From contig CAWBME010000006.1 in NCBI GenBank assembly GCA_963789825.1, positions 620,001-684,000 on the forward strand: a stretch of DNA of 64,000 nt, given 5' to 3'. Numbering within the stretch: position 1 is the first letter of the stretch; every line of letters begins with the position of its first letter. The stretch comes from PFL42 sp963789825. GTDB lineage: Bacteria > Chloroflexota > Anaerolineae > Anaerolineales > E44-bin32. Position numbers and translations under genes: made by a program. Below, in pieces: positions 35,416 to 46,638 of this stretch. The notes below the pieces were generated by a model that had not been told where the DNA came from, searched no databases, and saw only the letters and a list, made by a program, of their open reading frames with translations.

Positions 35416-36159
35416 CTATGCGAATTCTAGCGTGGTGCTGGTCGCCTGCGACAGATCCTGGTAGTGGCCCCGGCGCGCCTCGGGCAGCATCGCCGCCAGC
35501 ACATACATCGCCTCATCCGTCATCTGCCGCAGCTCGTCCCGCTCCGGAGTCCGACCGAGCGGCCGGAAGCGGAACGGGGTCCCCAAGCGGATCTGCGCCC
35601 CGCTGCCCCGCCAGGCCTTCGCCGGCCACGGCGCCGGGAAACCCTCTGTCCCCTCCACCGCCACCGGCACGATCGGGCAGCCGCTGCGGTGCGCCATGTA
35701 GGCGATCCCCTCACGTGCCTTGATCAGCGCAGGCGAGCGCGTGCCCTCCGGCGCCACCAGCAGCACCTCCCCTGCCGCCAACACCGCCAGCGCCTTGCGC
35801 AGCGCCTCCCGATCGAACTCGCCTCGTCGCACCGGGATCACTTGCCACAACCGCGGCGCCCAACCTATGACAGGGATATCGTATACCTCGATCTTCGCCA
35901 TCGGAACGACGTTGCGCGGCATCACCGCCAGCACGGCCACCGGGTCGATGAAGGCGATGTGATTGATCATCAGCATCGCCGCACCCTGCGAAGGCAGGTT
36001 CTCCATGCCGTCGACGCGGTCGATCTTCACCCCGAGCGGGAACAGCACCCGGCGCAGGATCCAGCGATACGCGTTGCGCCGCCGTTCCATCCGTCCGTGG
36101 TCGTAGCTGGCGGCCAATCCGCGCGGCATCGCCGCCGGTGCACTGCGCGAGGTTCCCAT
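35416..36159 (-). CDS. plsC: 1-acylglycerol-3-phosphate acyltransferase (PlsC type)
   Basis: Transfers an acyl chain to lysophosphatidic acid to give phosphatidic acid in membrane-lipid synthesis. The catalytic HxxxxD motif is in MLMINHIAFIDPVAVL, and motif III is LLVAPEGTRSPAL; PIVPVAVEGTEGFP is motif IV. Length 247. It lies 6 nt after cmk, at the end of the long minus-strand run. Some proteins of this family act on other acceptors; the neighbouring lipid and glycan genes do not settle which. An additional 40-residue basic N-terminus precedes the domain and may hold a membrane-binding helix. Confidence 0.88.
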   Translation of the reverse strand: MGTSRSAPAAMPRGLAASYDHGRMERRRNAYRWILRRVLFPLGVKIDRVDGMENLPSQGAAMLMINHIAFIDPVAVLAVMPRNVVPMAKIEVYDIPVIGWAPRLWQVIPVRRGEFDREALRKALAVLAAGEVLLVAPEGTRSPALIKAREGIAYMAHRSGCPIVPVAVEGTEGFPAPWPAKAWRGSGAQIRLGTPFRFRPLGRTPERDELRQMTDEAMYVLAAMLPEARRGHYQDLSQATSTTLEFA

Positions 36160-36165
36160 GCTTTC

Positions 36166-36858
36166 CTACCTGCTCAACTCCGGACGTCCGGCCAACTCCA
36201 ATACCTTATCGACAGCTTCCTCGATGGAAAGCGCGGTCGTGTCCAACACGACCGAATCGTGCGCCGGCTTGAGCGGCGCCAGCTCACGCGTCGAGTCCAG
36301 CCGGTCCCGCTCCTTCAGGCTCTCCAGGATATCGACGAAGTCCGCCGGCTGCCCTCGTGCGGCAAGCTCGGTTGCCCGTCGCCGCGCCCGCTCTTCGACG
36401 CTGGCGTCCAGGTACACCTTGAGGTCCGCACCCGGAAGCACCACCGTCCCAATGTCCCGGCCGACCATCACCACGTCGCCCCGCGCTCCGATTTGCCGCT
36501 GCAGGCCGGTCATCGCCCGACGCACCCCGGCGTACTTCGATACTAGCGACACATCGCTGTCGACCTCCGCCGAGCGGATCGCCCAGGTCACGTCATCCCC
36601 ATCGAGGAACACGTCACACACGCGGCCATCGAGCTTCGAAGCCGGCCTGGCGTCGATGCGCAGACGTGCAGCCAGCTCAGCCACCCGCGATTCGGCGGCT
36701 GGGTCGATCCCCGCCTGGTGGGCCGCCAGTGTCACCGCCCGGTACATCACCCCCGTGTCGAGGAACAGATACCCCAGCCTCTCAGCGACGCGCTGTGCCA
36801 CGGTCGACTTGCCGGAGGCAGCCGGCCCGTCAATGGCGATCGTCCTGGCGCAAGTCAC
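36166..36858 (-). CDS. cmk: Cytidylate kinase
   Basis: Phosphorylates CMP and dCMP for nucleotide synthesis. The P-loop is IAIDGPAASGKSTVAQRVAE, followed by FLDTGVMYRAVTLAA, the CMP-binding region RSAEVDSDVSLVSK, and GRDIGTVVLPGADLKVYLDAS and the LID RRATELAARGQ. About 230 residues. The start is uncertain: I use a GTG at 36858 giving VTCARTIAIDG, since no in-frame ATG precedes it before a plausible ribosome site. The preceding gene ends 13 nt upstream, so it is in the same transcription unit. It is commonly beside plsC, as here. Confidence 0.9.
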   Translation of the reverse strand: MTCARTIAIDGPAASGKSTVAQRVAERLGYLFLDTGVMYRAVTLAAHQAGIDPAAESRVAELAARLRIDARPASKLDGRVCDVFLDGDDVTWAIRSAEVDSDVSLVSKYAGVRRAMTGLQRQIGARGDVVMVGRDIGTVVLPGADLKVYLDASVEERARRRATELAARGQPADFVDILESLKERDRLDSTRELAPLKPAHDSVVLDTTALSIEEAVDKVLELAGRPELSR

Positions 36859-36871
36859 GGGAAGGCAGGCC

Positions 36872-38647
36872 TCATGGCTGCACGCTCCCCCCGGGCAGCA
36901 GGTCCGGCTCAACCAGGTCGGTCCGGACAAGCAGCACCCAACGCTCCTGCTCGACAGGAGCGACGGCGCGGAAATACCAGTTGAGCAGGCCCGAGGGCAG
37001 CAACCCAGGCCATCCCCAGGAAACCCGTGTGGCCAGGCTCTGGCCGCGGTACTCGGCGCGCAAGGAGGGAGCACGAACCTCGTAGTCCACCTCCGGCATG
37101 AGCACGATCCCCGCCGCCTCCGTCGCTGCCGGAGGGAGCCATTCCACCGGGGCCCGACGCAGGCTCCACGCCATCGATGGCGGGAGGGCACCGACCACCT
37201 GCAGGGTCACTGGATCGGACGAGGTGCGTCGGGCCCCGGCGACGATATCGACGCTCTTCGCCATCAGGCGCTGTCCGGCCGTCGCCGTCGTGCGCGCGCT
37301 GAGTTCTTGACCGGTGCTCGCCCAGGCACTGTAGTTCAAGCGCCAGATGGCGGCCACACCCAGCAGGGCCAGGACGGACACGACGACCGAACCGGTCACC
37401 AGGCGCGACTCGCGCCACGACCAGCCTAGTCCGATCAGCACGGCCATCAGCCCCACCATCAAGAGCGCGGCGATTGCCAGCAGCAGCTGCTGTCCCGCCC
37501 CGAGGACCGGCGTGGACAGCGCCAACGATCCCCCCGAGTACCCCACGAGCTGCAGCCCGCCGAACAGCAGAACTAGCAGCATGGCCAGACCCAGGCCGAG
37601 GCGCGTGGGCCAGCCTTCCCGGTCCCTCAAGGCGGAGACCAGATCCGCCAGCGGAAGCCCGGCCAGGACGGAAATCGATGACGGTGGGCCAGATGAGCAT
37701 TTGCATGGACCGCCCCGGATAGATGATCGCGACCGCCAGGCTGCCCAGCGTCCAGCAGGTGAGCCAGCCACCCACCGCGCTGCGCCGGGCGGAGGCACTC
37801 AGCATGCCGGCCACACCCAGCACCAACCAGAGCGGTTGGTAGATGACGAACGCGCCCAACAGCGTCAGGCCCGAGACCGAAGGCGTTGTCGTCCAGCCCG
37901 CCAGCCAGGTGCCCGAGCGCGCCCAAGCCTGCGGGAAGCCCCGAAGGCACCAATCCGAAGGCGGTGGAGGCCAGCAGGAACGTGACCAACGCCGTTACCC
38001 CGACCTTCTGCCACTCTCGCGCAGCGGCGGGGGGCAGCGCATCCACGACGCGATGGCGAAGGGCCAGGTAGAGCAGGCTGCCCAGGCCAACCCCGGCCAG
38101 GCCGAGGATTGCGTCCGGCCCGGCAGCCGCCGCCACACCCAGACACACCGCCGAGCGCCAGATTGGCGCGCGGCGACGAGGGCCAGGCAAGCTGGCCCGC
38201 CAGGGCGAGGCCGATCGCCAGCAGGCCCAGCATTCCGCCGGCAGGGGCGCGTGAGGCCGTGATCAAGAACGGCGCGCCAGCCAGCATCCAGGCTCCAGAC
38301 AACGCGGGCCATCGACCCAGCCTGTGCCGGAGCAGCCAAGGGAACCAAGCACCAACAACGTACCCGCCAGCGCGCCCAGCAGCCGTGCACTGCTATCCGT
38401 CAAGCCCGTCGCCTGGAAGAGCAGGCTCGTCCAGGCATGGTAGATGGGGTTGATTGCTGCGGTGACCGCATCCGGGAGAGGCAACGCAAGCGGCACGCGG
38501 CTGGCGACCGCCGCCGCCAGCGCCTGCGCCGCCTGCTCGTCCCCCAGCACCGGCCAGGAGGGCTTGGCAAACCGCAGCACGCCGCCCACGAGCATCGCAC
38601 CGGCGTAGCCCAGCACTTCGGAGTTGAGGGCGAACTCGCCGCTTCAT
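36872..38647 (-). CDS. GT39-type membrane glycosyltransferase, heavily frameshifted
   Basis: Pieces in three frames combine into one polytopic protein of about 590 residues. The first piece includes RFAKPSWPVLGDEQAAQALA, with the acidic residues of GT-C enzymes after the first helix, and NPIYHAWTSLLFQATGLTDSSARLLGALAG, the second loop of the GT39/PMT group. The later pieces are hydrophobic, for example GAFVIYQPLWLVLGVAGML and LLLAIAALLMVGLMAVLIGL, and the soluble C-terminus runs to LVEPDLLPGGSVQP. At least five breaks are needed, near 38630, 38355, 38200, 37880 and 37800-37660. The start overlaps the upstream stop (TGATG at 38645-38649). Probably uses a polyprenyl-linked sugar at the outer face of the membrane; the acceptor is unknown. 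Confidence 0.7.
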
Positions 38648-41293
38648 CACAATCCCCGCCCCGTGCGGATGGCGTAGATCCTCACCTGATCGGTGACATA
38701 GACGAGGTCCATGACCGCCTCGAACTTGGCCAGCGCCGGTGGCGTCAGCGCGAACGCCTGCCGCTCCAATGGCCCGATGTACACGTAGTCGATGCCGTAG
38801 GCGCGCAGCAGGCTGGCCAACTCCGCCGGCTCGCGGGTTTCGAACAGGCGGCGCAGGTCTTCCTTGCGCGTCCCTTGCGGCGCCATGCTTCCGCGCCACT
38901 GCAGCTCGTGGAATTCCCAGCCTAGCACACTCCGCAGGCCGGTGTGCGTGGCGATCCGGCCGAACTCGGTGTACGAGCCGCCGGGCGCCTCGGCAATCAC
39001 ACCTGCCGGGAGGAACGCCGCGGATCCACTCAATGGCGGCGGCATCCTCCGGCTTTTGGGCAGCCAGATGGGCAGTCCCATCCAACGTCAAACCACCCGG
39101 CGGCTGGAAGCCGCTGGCCTTTGTCCAGGTGGCCAGGAGCGGATACACCAGACTGAGCACCAGCGGCAGCAGCGCCAGCGTACGCAGCGCGCCCTTCCAC
39201 GACGACTGGCGAGGCCAGAGTTCGGTGGCCACGTAGGCAGCCGCCAGTCCCAGCAATACCCAGGCGGCATAGTAGAACTTGAAGACGGTGTTCATGCGCG
39301 TCCCGAAGAGGTCTTTCAGGTAGACGAATTCCGGGCCGAGGATCAACAGCAGGCCAACAGCGGCCAGCGCCAGCACGAAGGGCGCAGAGGGAGCATAGCC
39401 GTCGGCCACTGCCGGACGTCGCCAGCGGCGGAACAGGACAAGTACCAGGCCGAGCCCGGCGCTCAGGGACAGCGGGGTCAGGATGGCCAGCAGCCGGCGC
39501 ATCATCGCCGCTTGCAGGGCCTGCTCGGTCGTTCCTGCCCCCAGTTGGTTGAGCGCATCCGTCACCAGCCCGGGCTGTGCTGCCAGGGCCGCTCCGGCCA
39601 GCAGCAGCGACAGCAGCCACAATCCGAGCGGCAGCCCCAAGGCAATGACCACCAGGATCCGGGTGTCGCGGCGCGACCAGCCGTTTGAGGCGCGCCACAC
39701 CAGCCAGACAGCCAGCGGAATCAGCAGCACACCGAACATGACCAGCACTTGAACGAAGCGCGACGGGAAGAACAGATTCGGCAGCACGCCGCCAGCCTGG
39801 GAGGTGAAGGTCGGGTACCAGGGCAGGAAGAACAGCCCCCCGAGCAACAGCACCGCGACAACGGAACTCGTCGCCGGCAGCAGGATCTCCTTCCACCCTT
39901 CGGACGAAGAGCTCCAAAGCAAGACAAGGAACAGCAGTGCGAGATAGATGGGCAGGTCCCAGGTGTTGAGGAACGCCAGCGAGCCGAACAGCAGGGCGCC
40001 CCACAGCATCTCAGCCGCGCTCAGTGCCGACGGGATCGCTCCCGTGAGGAAGATGCCGCCCAGCAACGCTGCCCCGGCAATCAGCAGCCCCCCCGCAACC
40101 AGTGCAGCTCCGCCTGCGCCGAGCGCTGCCGGCAGACTGCCAGAGGCCTGGTAGCCCACCGCCGCGCGTGCCAGCGAAACCAGCAAGACGAGACCGCAGG
40201 CCACATACAGCCAGCGGCGCGCCGATGCGGGCGTCAGCGAGGCGGCGCCGAAGCGGAGGCGCTGCGCAGCGCGCCGATCCGAACGGAAGATCTGCAAGCT
40301 GAAGGCGACGGCAAGCAGCACAAAGGGCAGTGCCAGCAGGTGCGGATGGTTGTCGGCCAGCAGGAAGGAGAAGAAGGGAAACTCGTCGATGACTTCAATG
40401 TCGGCGCCAGCGAGGTTGCGATCATGGATCACGCGCGATGCCCGCCACCACCAGAGGAACCGATCCGGCAGGATGCCAGCCGACGGCACGGGTGGCGCGT
40501 TCAGGTCCTTGATGTCGAGCCAGGCCCAGAAACGCGAGGCCAGCGCCCCGTCGGCGGCGGTACGCCAGCCGAAGCGCCAGGACCAAAGCACCTCGAGCGT
40601 TCCCTCCAGGTTGGCGGCGATCACGACGAACAGCGGGCCGAGCAGGGCGGCCACCGGCCTGGGCCTGCCATCACGGGGTTGCAGCAGGCTGAAGAGGATC
40701 GTCCATGCCCCCAGGCAGGTCAGCGCAAACCACAGCGCATTGCCCAGATTGAAGGCAACGCCTGCCGGCGTCGTCGTCAGGCGCGCGAGCAGCCCCAGCA
40801 GGACGTAGCCGAAGTAGTAGTACGAGATGGCGAAACCCGACAGCCAGGGATCGTGCGGAGGGAAGCGTGGCGAGCTCAGCACGGCATTCAGATACGCCAG
40901 CTCCATCGGCTTCTCTGTGGCAACGATCTCCGGGTTGGCTGCGCGCACCACGGCCCAGCCGACGAAAGCCAGCAGGAACAACGCCTCGGTCCACACCACC
41001 GTCGACCGATGCTGTCGGATCCAGGCCCGGAGATCCTTCCAGCGCCCAGCGCCTGCCAGCAGCCCCCCACCCGCCAACACGAGCACGGCTGCGATCGCTC
41101 CCGGGAAGTCATTGCGCACGACGCCGATCGAGCCCCCCAGCCACAGGGCATAGCCGGACACGAGCAGCCCAAACGCCCGGCTGAGGGCGTAGCCGCGATC
41201 GGCAAGGCGCGGAAACACCCGGAAGGCGATAGGAAAGGCGAGTACGCCCAGGATGGCCGTCCATAGCCACCACACGAGCAGCGGCGCGATCAC
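38647..41293 (-). CDS. DUF2298 (YYY) polytopic membrane protein, one frameshift
   Basis: A DUF2298 domain-containing protein of about 880 residues with some 15-18 helices. Family hallmarks are SYYYFGYVLLGLL (the YYY motif), FPFFSFLLADNHPHLLALPF, FGTRMNTVFKFYYAAW and, after the break, VLGWEFHELQWRG and DYVYIGPLERQA. The break near 39010 fits one extra base. These proteins are known from Chloroflexota and archaea, and resemble GT-C glycosyltransferases, but no function is proven. The start is GTG 41293, overlapping the upstream stop as GTGA, and its stop overlaps the next gene's ATG. It is therefore coupled to both neighbours. Confidence 0.8.
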
Positions 41294-44200
41294 GGCAGCA
41301 CCCTGTAGATGGTCGTCCCACCCTGCTGGAACACAGGCTCCAGGATTCCCCGCTCCACCATCTTGGGGAACTTCTCCAACCCGCGTGTCGGGCAGACCAG
41401 CGGGGACTCCGGGTTGGCAGCGTCGATCGGCGTGCATTCCGAGGCGCTGGCCTCGGGCTGGGTCATGCCCATCGGCCAACCGCTCAGGTCACATACTACC
41501 CCGCCAGTCTCGGCAATGGCCGTGCACGGCTGCACGCTCTCGAAGTATATGCGCTCCAGTTGTCCCACCACGACATAGCGAACGTCATACTGCTCCAGGA
41601 AGGCGATGGCCTCTTCGATCGAGCGGGTGAGGTAGAAGTCGTTGATCGCCAGTGCCCGCTCGGTGACGACGGCGTCGCCCGAGACCAGCCGCTGCTGCCG
41701 CTGGTGCCAGTTCCAACCCAGCACCCCCGGCAGGCCGGTGTAGATGGTGTAGCGCGAGCCCCAGCGGTACTCGGGGACATTGGCCTCAACGATCACCGGC
41801 GACCCCTCGACATTCTCCTGCATCCAGCGGATGGCGGCATGATCTTCGGCCAGCGAGAACGACCGGCCCAGATCGTGATACGTGGCGGCGGGCATGAAGG
41901 CCATGCCATCCAGCCCGCGCGGCGCTTCGTCCGACATCCGGTCGCGGAGCTTGGCGGAGGTCGCCGTGACCGGGTACGCCAGGGCGGCGCCCAGCAGCAA
42001 GATCAGGCCGACCGACCACACCCAGCGCCAAGGCGAGGACCATTGGCGCAGGTCGGACCACGTCCAGGCGAGCGCAGCCGCCGCAGTCAGGGCGAACATC
42101 TCCCAGACCTGCAGGTAGAACTTGAAGACCGTGTTCATGCGCGAGATATCGCCCACGGCCACCACGACTTCGACCAGGAAGGTCAGCGCCAGCGCCGCCC
42201 CGATCAAGACCAGGGCATAGCGCTTCTCGATCGGCTGCCCAGGCCGCAGGAAGAGCAACCCGGCCCAGGCCAACAGCGGCACGACAACCAGCGCCACCGG
42301 ATAGTTGAGAGCCGTCAGGACAGCCGTCAGGACAGCCAGGCCGACCGCAGCGGCGAGGATCAGGCCAGCGTACGGCCGCAGCCGCGAGAGGCGCACCAGC
42401 GGCGTCTGCGCCATCCACTGGCGCGTCTCCCACCCCATCCACAGCACGATCACGAACAAGAACAGCCCGTGGACCGTGAAGTAGTCGGTCAGGCCTGTCG
42501 TCGAGCCCTTCCAGCGGGCAATCTCGCCATAGCCTTCGCCATACCACTGGTGGTAGGGTGCATACAGCACACTCGCCAGCACAAGCAGGCCAACCGCCGC
42601 AAGCGCGGCGTCGGCTAGCATACGCGCGACTGAATCGGCGATGGCGGACCCAGGCTGCGGCCACCACACCCGCCACCGCTAGCGCGCGGTAGTCCGGGGC
42701 ATCCGCCAGGTTGGTGGGCTGAATCGCTCCCAGAATCAGGGCGCCCATCCAGAGTCCAAGCACCACGTCGAGCGGTCTGCGCCGGCGGCGCTCGTCGGCC
42801 TCGATCAACCAGGCCAGCAGCCACACCAGGATGAGTGTGGTCAATACCCGGCTGAACATGTGAGCGTGCAGATCGGCGTACAGGAACGTAAAGAACGGAA
42901 ACTCGGTGATCGGGCCGGCCTCGCCCTCGCCCGGATCGATCGCCCGGCTGGGGTTCCAGTACCAGGAATCCATACCGTACGGGAGGGGGAACTCCAGGCT
43001 CAGGTATCGCCCCGCGCCACGCGCCGCATCCAACAAGGCCGGCAGCTCGCGCCCACCCTCCTCGATCGGCGCTGCGCCGATGCGCTGGAAGCCTTCGTAG
43101 ATCATTCTCGCCGTGCCGAGGTTGCCGAGCAGGACCAGCCCCAATGCAGCGGACACGCCGGCCAGACGCGCACAGCGCACGCCCGAGCAATGCCTGCCAG
43201 CCAGCGTGCGAGCGACGAAGTTGGAACCGCCGGAGTAGGCGATCAGGCCCAGCAGCGCGAAGAAAGTGGGCAGCACCAGGTTGTAGGCGATAGCCGGCTC
43301 GATCCCGAGCAGCCGGATCGGCACGGCCGCCAGCACGAAGCCGTAGTAGTAGTAGTTGATGTACCCGCCCGCGAACCAGGGGTCGTAGGGAGGGAAGGTC
43401 GTGCTCTTGAGGACCGCCGTCAGGTAGGACAGGTCCATCGGCTTTTCGCCGCCCTTCGACGGATGCCACAGATCAGGATTGCCAATGCGGATCAGCAGAT
43501 CGAGCAAGAACAGACTGACCGCCAGGACTTCGACCCAGGCGATCTCCTTCCGTCGAGCGCGCCAGTAGCCCAGCAGCAGTTCGCGATCGCGCCAGGCAAG
43601 GGCGGCCGACAGAGCACACAGCAGCGCCACCACCAGCACGATCGTGGGACGTGAGAAGGCAACCCCCAGGCTTCCCAGAATCCACACACCCCACCCCAGC
43701 ACGACCAGGCCGACCGCCCGGGCTAGCGGATATCCCCCATCGCGCAGCCCCGGGAAGGCAACCCGCACCAGCGGGAAGGCCGCCGCTCCCACGAGGGCGA
43801 TCAACAGCCACCAGGTGATGGCGGCGAGCGCCGGGAAGCGGTTGAGCAGAGACTCGGGTGGGAACAGCTCGCTCCAGGTGCCGCCCGCTCTCTGCCGCTG
43901 CAGGCGGTCGGCGGGCAGCATCAAGTCGGGCGGCGGCTCGCCCGCCTCTTTCGGGATGACGTGGACAACGCGGGACAGGTCGACGCCGGCCAGCAGGTCG
44001 CGCACTCGCTCCGGCGAGAAATCGCTCTGCTTGGCGAACACCAATACCTTGGGGTGGTCGTAGACCGTGAACGCTTCCTCCGCCAGCTGGTCGCTCACCT
44101 CGAGTGGACCCAGGCGCAGGTTGCTTTCGAACACCTCGATCAACTCGTAGCCCAGGCTACCGGTGACCTCGCCTGGCCGGGCGCGGGCGTAGCAGGCCGA

Positions 44201-44428
44201 CACACTCTGATCATCCGGGCAATCGATCAGGCTGCGGTAGTAGGCGGCACTCAGCGGGTAGCGCTGTGGAACGCGCGGAATCGTGCCGTATTGGCGGTTG
44301 GAGGTGATGATCAGCAGGTCCGCCTGCTCCAGGCTGTCGACGATCCGCCGAAGCTTGTCGGGCACCCCGTCGAAGTCATCGTCCTGGTCATCCTGCCAGT
44401 ACAGCTCCTGGACAACGCTGCCGTACAA
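41290..44428 (-). CDS. DUF2298 half of a giant GT39-DUF2298 protein, one frameshift
   Basis: A second DUF2298 region of about 1045 codons. It shows the YYYY motif in INYYYYGFVLAAVPIRLLG, the loop GPITEFPFFTFLYADLHAHMF, and, after a break near 42640, VGDISRMNTVFKFYLQVWEM and the soluble C-terminal end VLGWNWHQRQQR with DVRYVVVGQLERIYF. The N-terminus reads on from the upstream GT39-like half: the sequence that follows WDDGLPVR continues, with one extra base near 44455, into CEFDSRDYGGLYGSVVQ. The next 100 residues are a soluble domain (SNRQYGTIPRVPQRYPLSAAYYR). I therefore think the two halves are one protein of about 1780 residues. Separate genes cannot be excluded. Confidence 0.75.
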
Positions 44429-46638
44429 CCCGCCGTAGTCACGCGAGTCGAACTCGCACCGGAAGGCCGTCGTCCCAGGACGACTCGCTGGCGATCACTG
44501 CACCCCGCAGGACCAGCGCCGAGTCTTGCAGCAGCAGTCGCAGCCGGTACCTTCCGTCGTCGACGATCTGGACGGGCGCATCGAAGGGGAGCGTCAGCGC
44601 AGTCTCGACGCCCTCCGCCATCGACTGCGAGAACTGCGCCCGCGCCACCAGCGGACTGTCCGGCGCGCTGTCGTCGTAGAGCTCGGCCACGCCGACGACT
44701 TCCTCGCCCTGCCCGCCGTCCGGCAGCCGGCGAGCAAAGGGAAGCAGCAAGCCTTCAGCCGTGCCTGCCTGGCGTGCCGTGAACGAGAAATCCTGCGGGA
44801 TACCGGAGGGGATGGCAAACACCTGCTTCGGGTATCCCATCGACTCGACGTGCGACCCCTCGGAGGACTCCGTCACCACGTCCATCGTGCCGCGCAGCAT
44901 CACGGCGCCGGGCGACTGCAACGAGAGGCGGACGACGTAGCCCGGCCCAGGCTCAACCGGAAGGGGCTGATCGAGTGGGATCACCAGACGCGTCTCGCCC
45001 GACTGCTCCAACAGCTCGGCGCGGCCACTGGCCAGCGCCAGGGTCGAATCCGGCGAAGCCAGCACCTCCACGCCCAGCAGCTTCACGCCAGTGCCCGACA
45101 TCAGGTCGGTGACATGCGTCAGCGTGACCGCATCGACCGTGCCGTTCACCCGGCTGGTGAAGGTCGACTCGAACGGCGCTTCCCGGCTGAGCACGAAATC
45201 CAGCGGGAGCGGTATCGGCTCCTGGCCTGCCTGCGCCGGGCCGCCCAATATCAAGTTGGCCGGTCCGGGCAAATTGGCGTAGATCCAGCGCGAGGCCGCG
45301 ACACGCGTCATCGGCTGGATGTAGATCGACAGGAAGGCAAAGGCCTGTGCCGCCGACAACCCAACGACCGCCAGCAGCAGCGCGCCGGCTGCGATCTTGG
45401 CCGGGCGGCGCCAGCGGCCCGTAACAGCCTCGGCCCTGAACCAGAGCTGCCAGAGGAACCAAGCCCCCAGCAGCGCCAGGGTTGGGTAGACCGGCAGCAT
45501 GTAGCGCATCGACGGCGTGAAGCTGATCGATTGCCAGAGGAAGTAGAACCCGGTCCACACGACCAGGATCAGGTGCTGGCGCCAGTCGCCGCGCAGCGAC
45601 CGATAGACGGCGAACCCCCACCCCGCCCAGGCCAGCAGCGCCGCCGCCGGGCCCATGCCCCACAGCACCAGGTTGCGAAGGGCAAACAGAATCGGCGTGC
45701 GATTGGCCCACTGCAGCGCCGGCGGGAAGTCGACGTCGCCGCTCGCTTGCTGTCGGATGACCGCCAGGTTGTCGAGCCATTGCGGATTGGGGCGAATCCC
45801 GAGCAGGCCAGGGCCAGAGAAGGCGTACGGCTGGAGCAGGCGGAACACGGCCAGCGAGACGACGGCAGCGAGCGCCAGCCCGCCCACCAGTCTCGACCAG
45901 CTCCCGCTCGCGGCCCTCCCTCGCCACCGTGAAGTACCGGGCGCTCGCCGCCAAGACCAGCATCAGACTGAGGGGGGCGGCGTTGATCTTGGTGGCGACG
46001 GCCATCCCCAGCGCCACACCGAACAAGCCATAGTCCAGCCAGCGACCCTTCGCCTGGGCAAGCACGGCGAAGTACAGCCCGGCGGCGACGAAGGTGTTCA
46101 GGAACGGGTCAACGACGAAGAAGTGCGCGTGCTGGATCAGCAGCGGCGAGAACGCCAGCAGCGCCGCCGCCAACAGGCCCACCCGCCTCCGGTATAGCCG
46201 TTCACCGAGCAGGTAGACGAAGACGATGCTGACCAGGTCGAACACCGCCGACACGGTGCGCCCAACCAGGTGCACCTGGTCGTAGCCCGCCTGACCCAGC
46301 GTCTCCGCCAGGTAGCGGACCAGGAAGATCGGCAGCGTGCCGTACACGAAGAACCCATGGCCTGTGTTGTGCGGATTCAGCGGTGAGGCGGCGGTGTCGA
46401 AGTACTCCGCCACGGAGCCCGGAAGGCTCAGGCTGCTCTCGACCATGGTGAGGAAACGTTCGTCAGGGTGCAGGTGGGTGTATTCGTCCCAGTTGGTCCC
46501 CGTGAGGCGCAGATAGGCGGCGATCAACAGGATGACCACCAGCAGGCCGTCGTGCAGCCAATCGCGCGGCGGCGTGCGGCTGCGCGGGGCCGGTGGGGAT
46601 ACTTGGTCTCGAGGCGGGGCAGTCGCTTCGGGCTGCAT
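44429..46638 (-). CDS. GT39 half of a giant GT39-DUF2298 protein, two frameshifts
   Basis: From ATG 46638: a short cytosolic N-terminus, then a helix and the GT-C acidic loop TGTNWDEYTHLHPDERFLTMV, with the DE and HPDE residues that mark PMT/ArnT/GT39 catalytic loops. Further features: NTGHGFFVYGTLPIFLVRYL, ATKINAAPLSLML. A break near 45895 leads into a second stretch, SISFTPSMRYMLPVYPTLALLGAW, typical of the same family, then a soluble beta-rich domain (about residues 560-720) ending SWDDGLPVR. It then joins the DUF2298 half. The breaks fit single insertions. The upstream gene ends at 46639, immediately before. Confidence 0.78.

Noticed and set aside
39749..41266. 500-codon plus-strand frame opposite the DUF2298 gene
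   Set aside because: Composition is Arg/Gln/Pro-rich and matches no family; the opposite strand has clear DUF2298 motifs throughout.
44526..45932. 470-codon plus-strand frame opposite the GT39 gene
   Set aside because: Antisense shadow in GC-rich DNA; the minus strand shows GT39 motifs.
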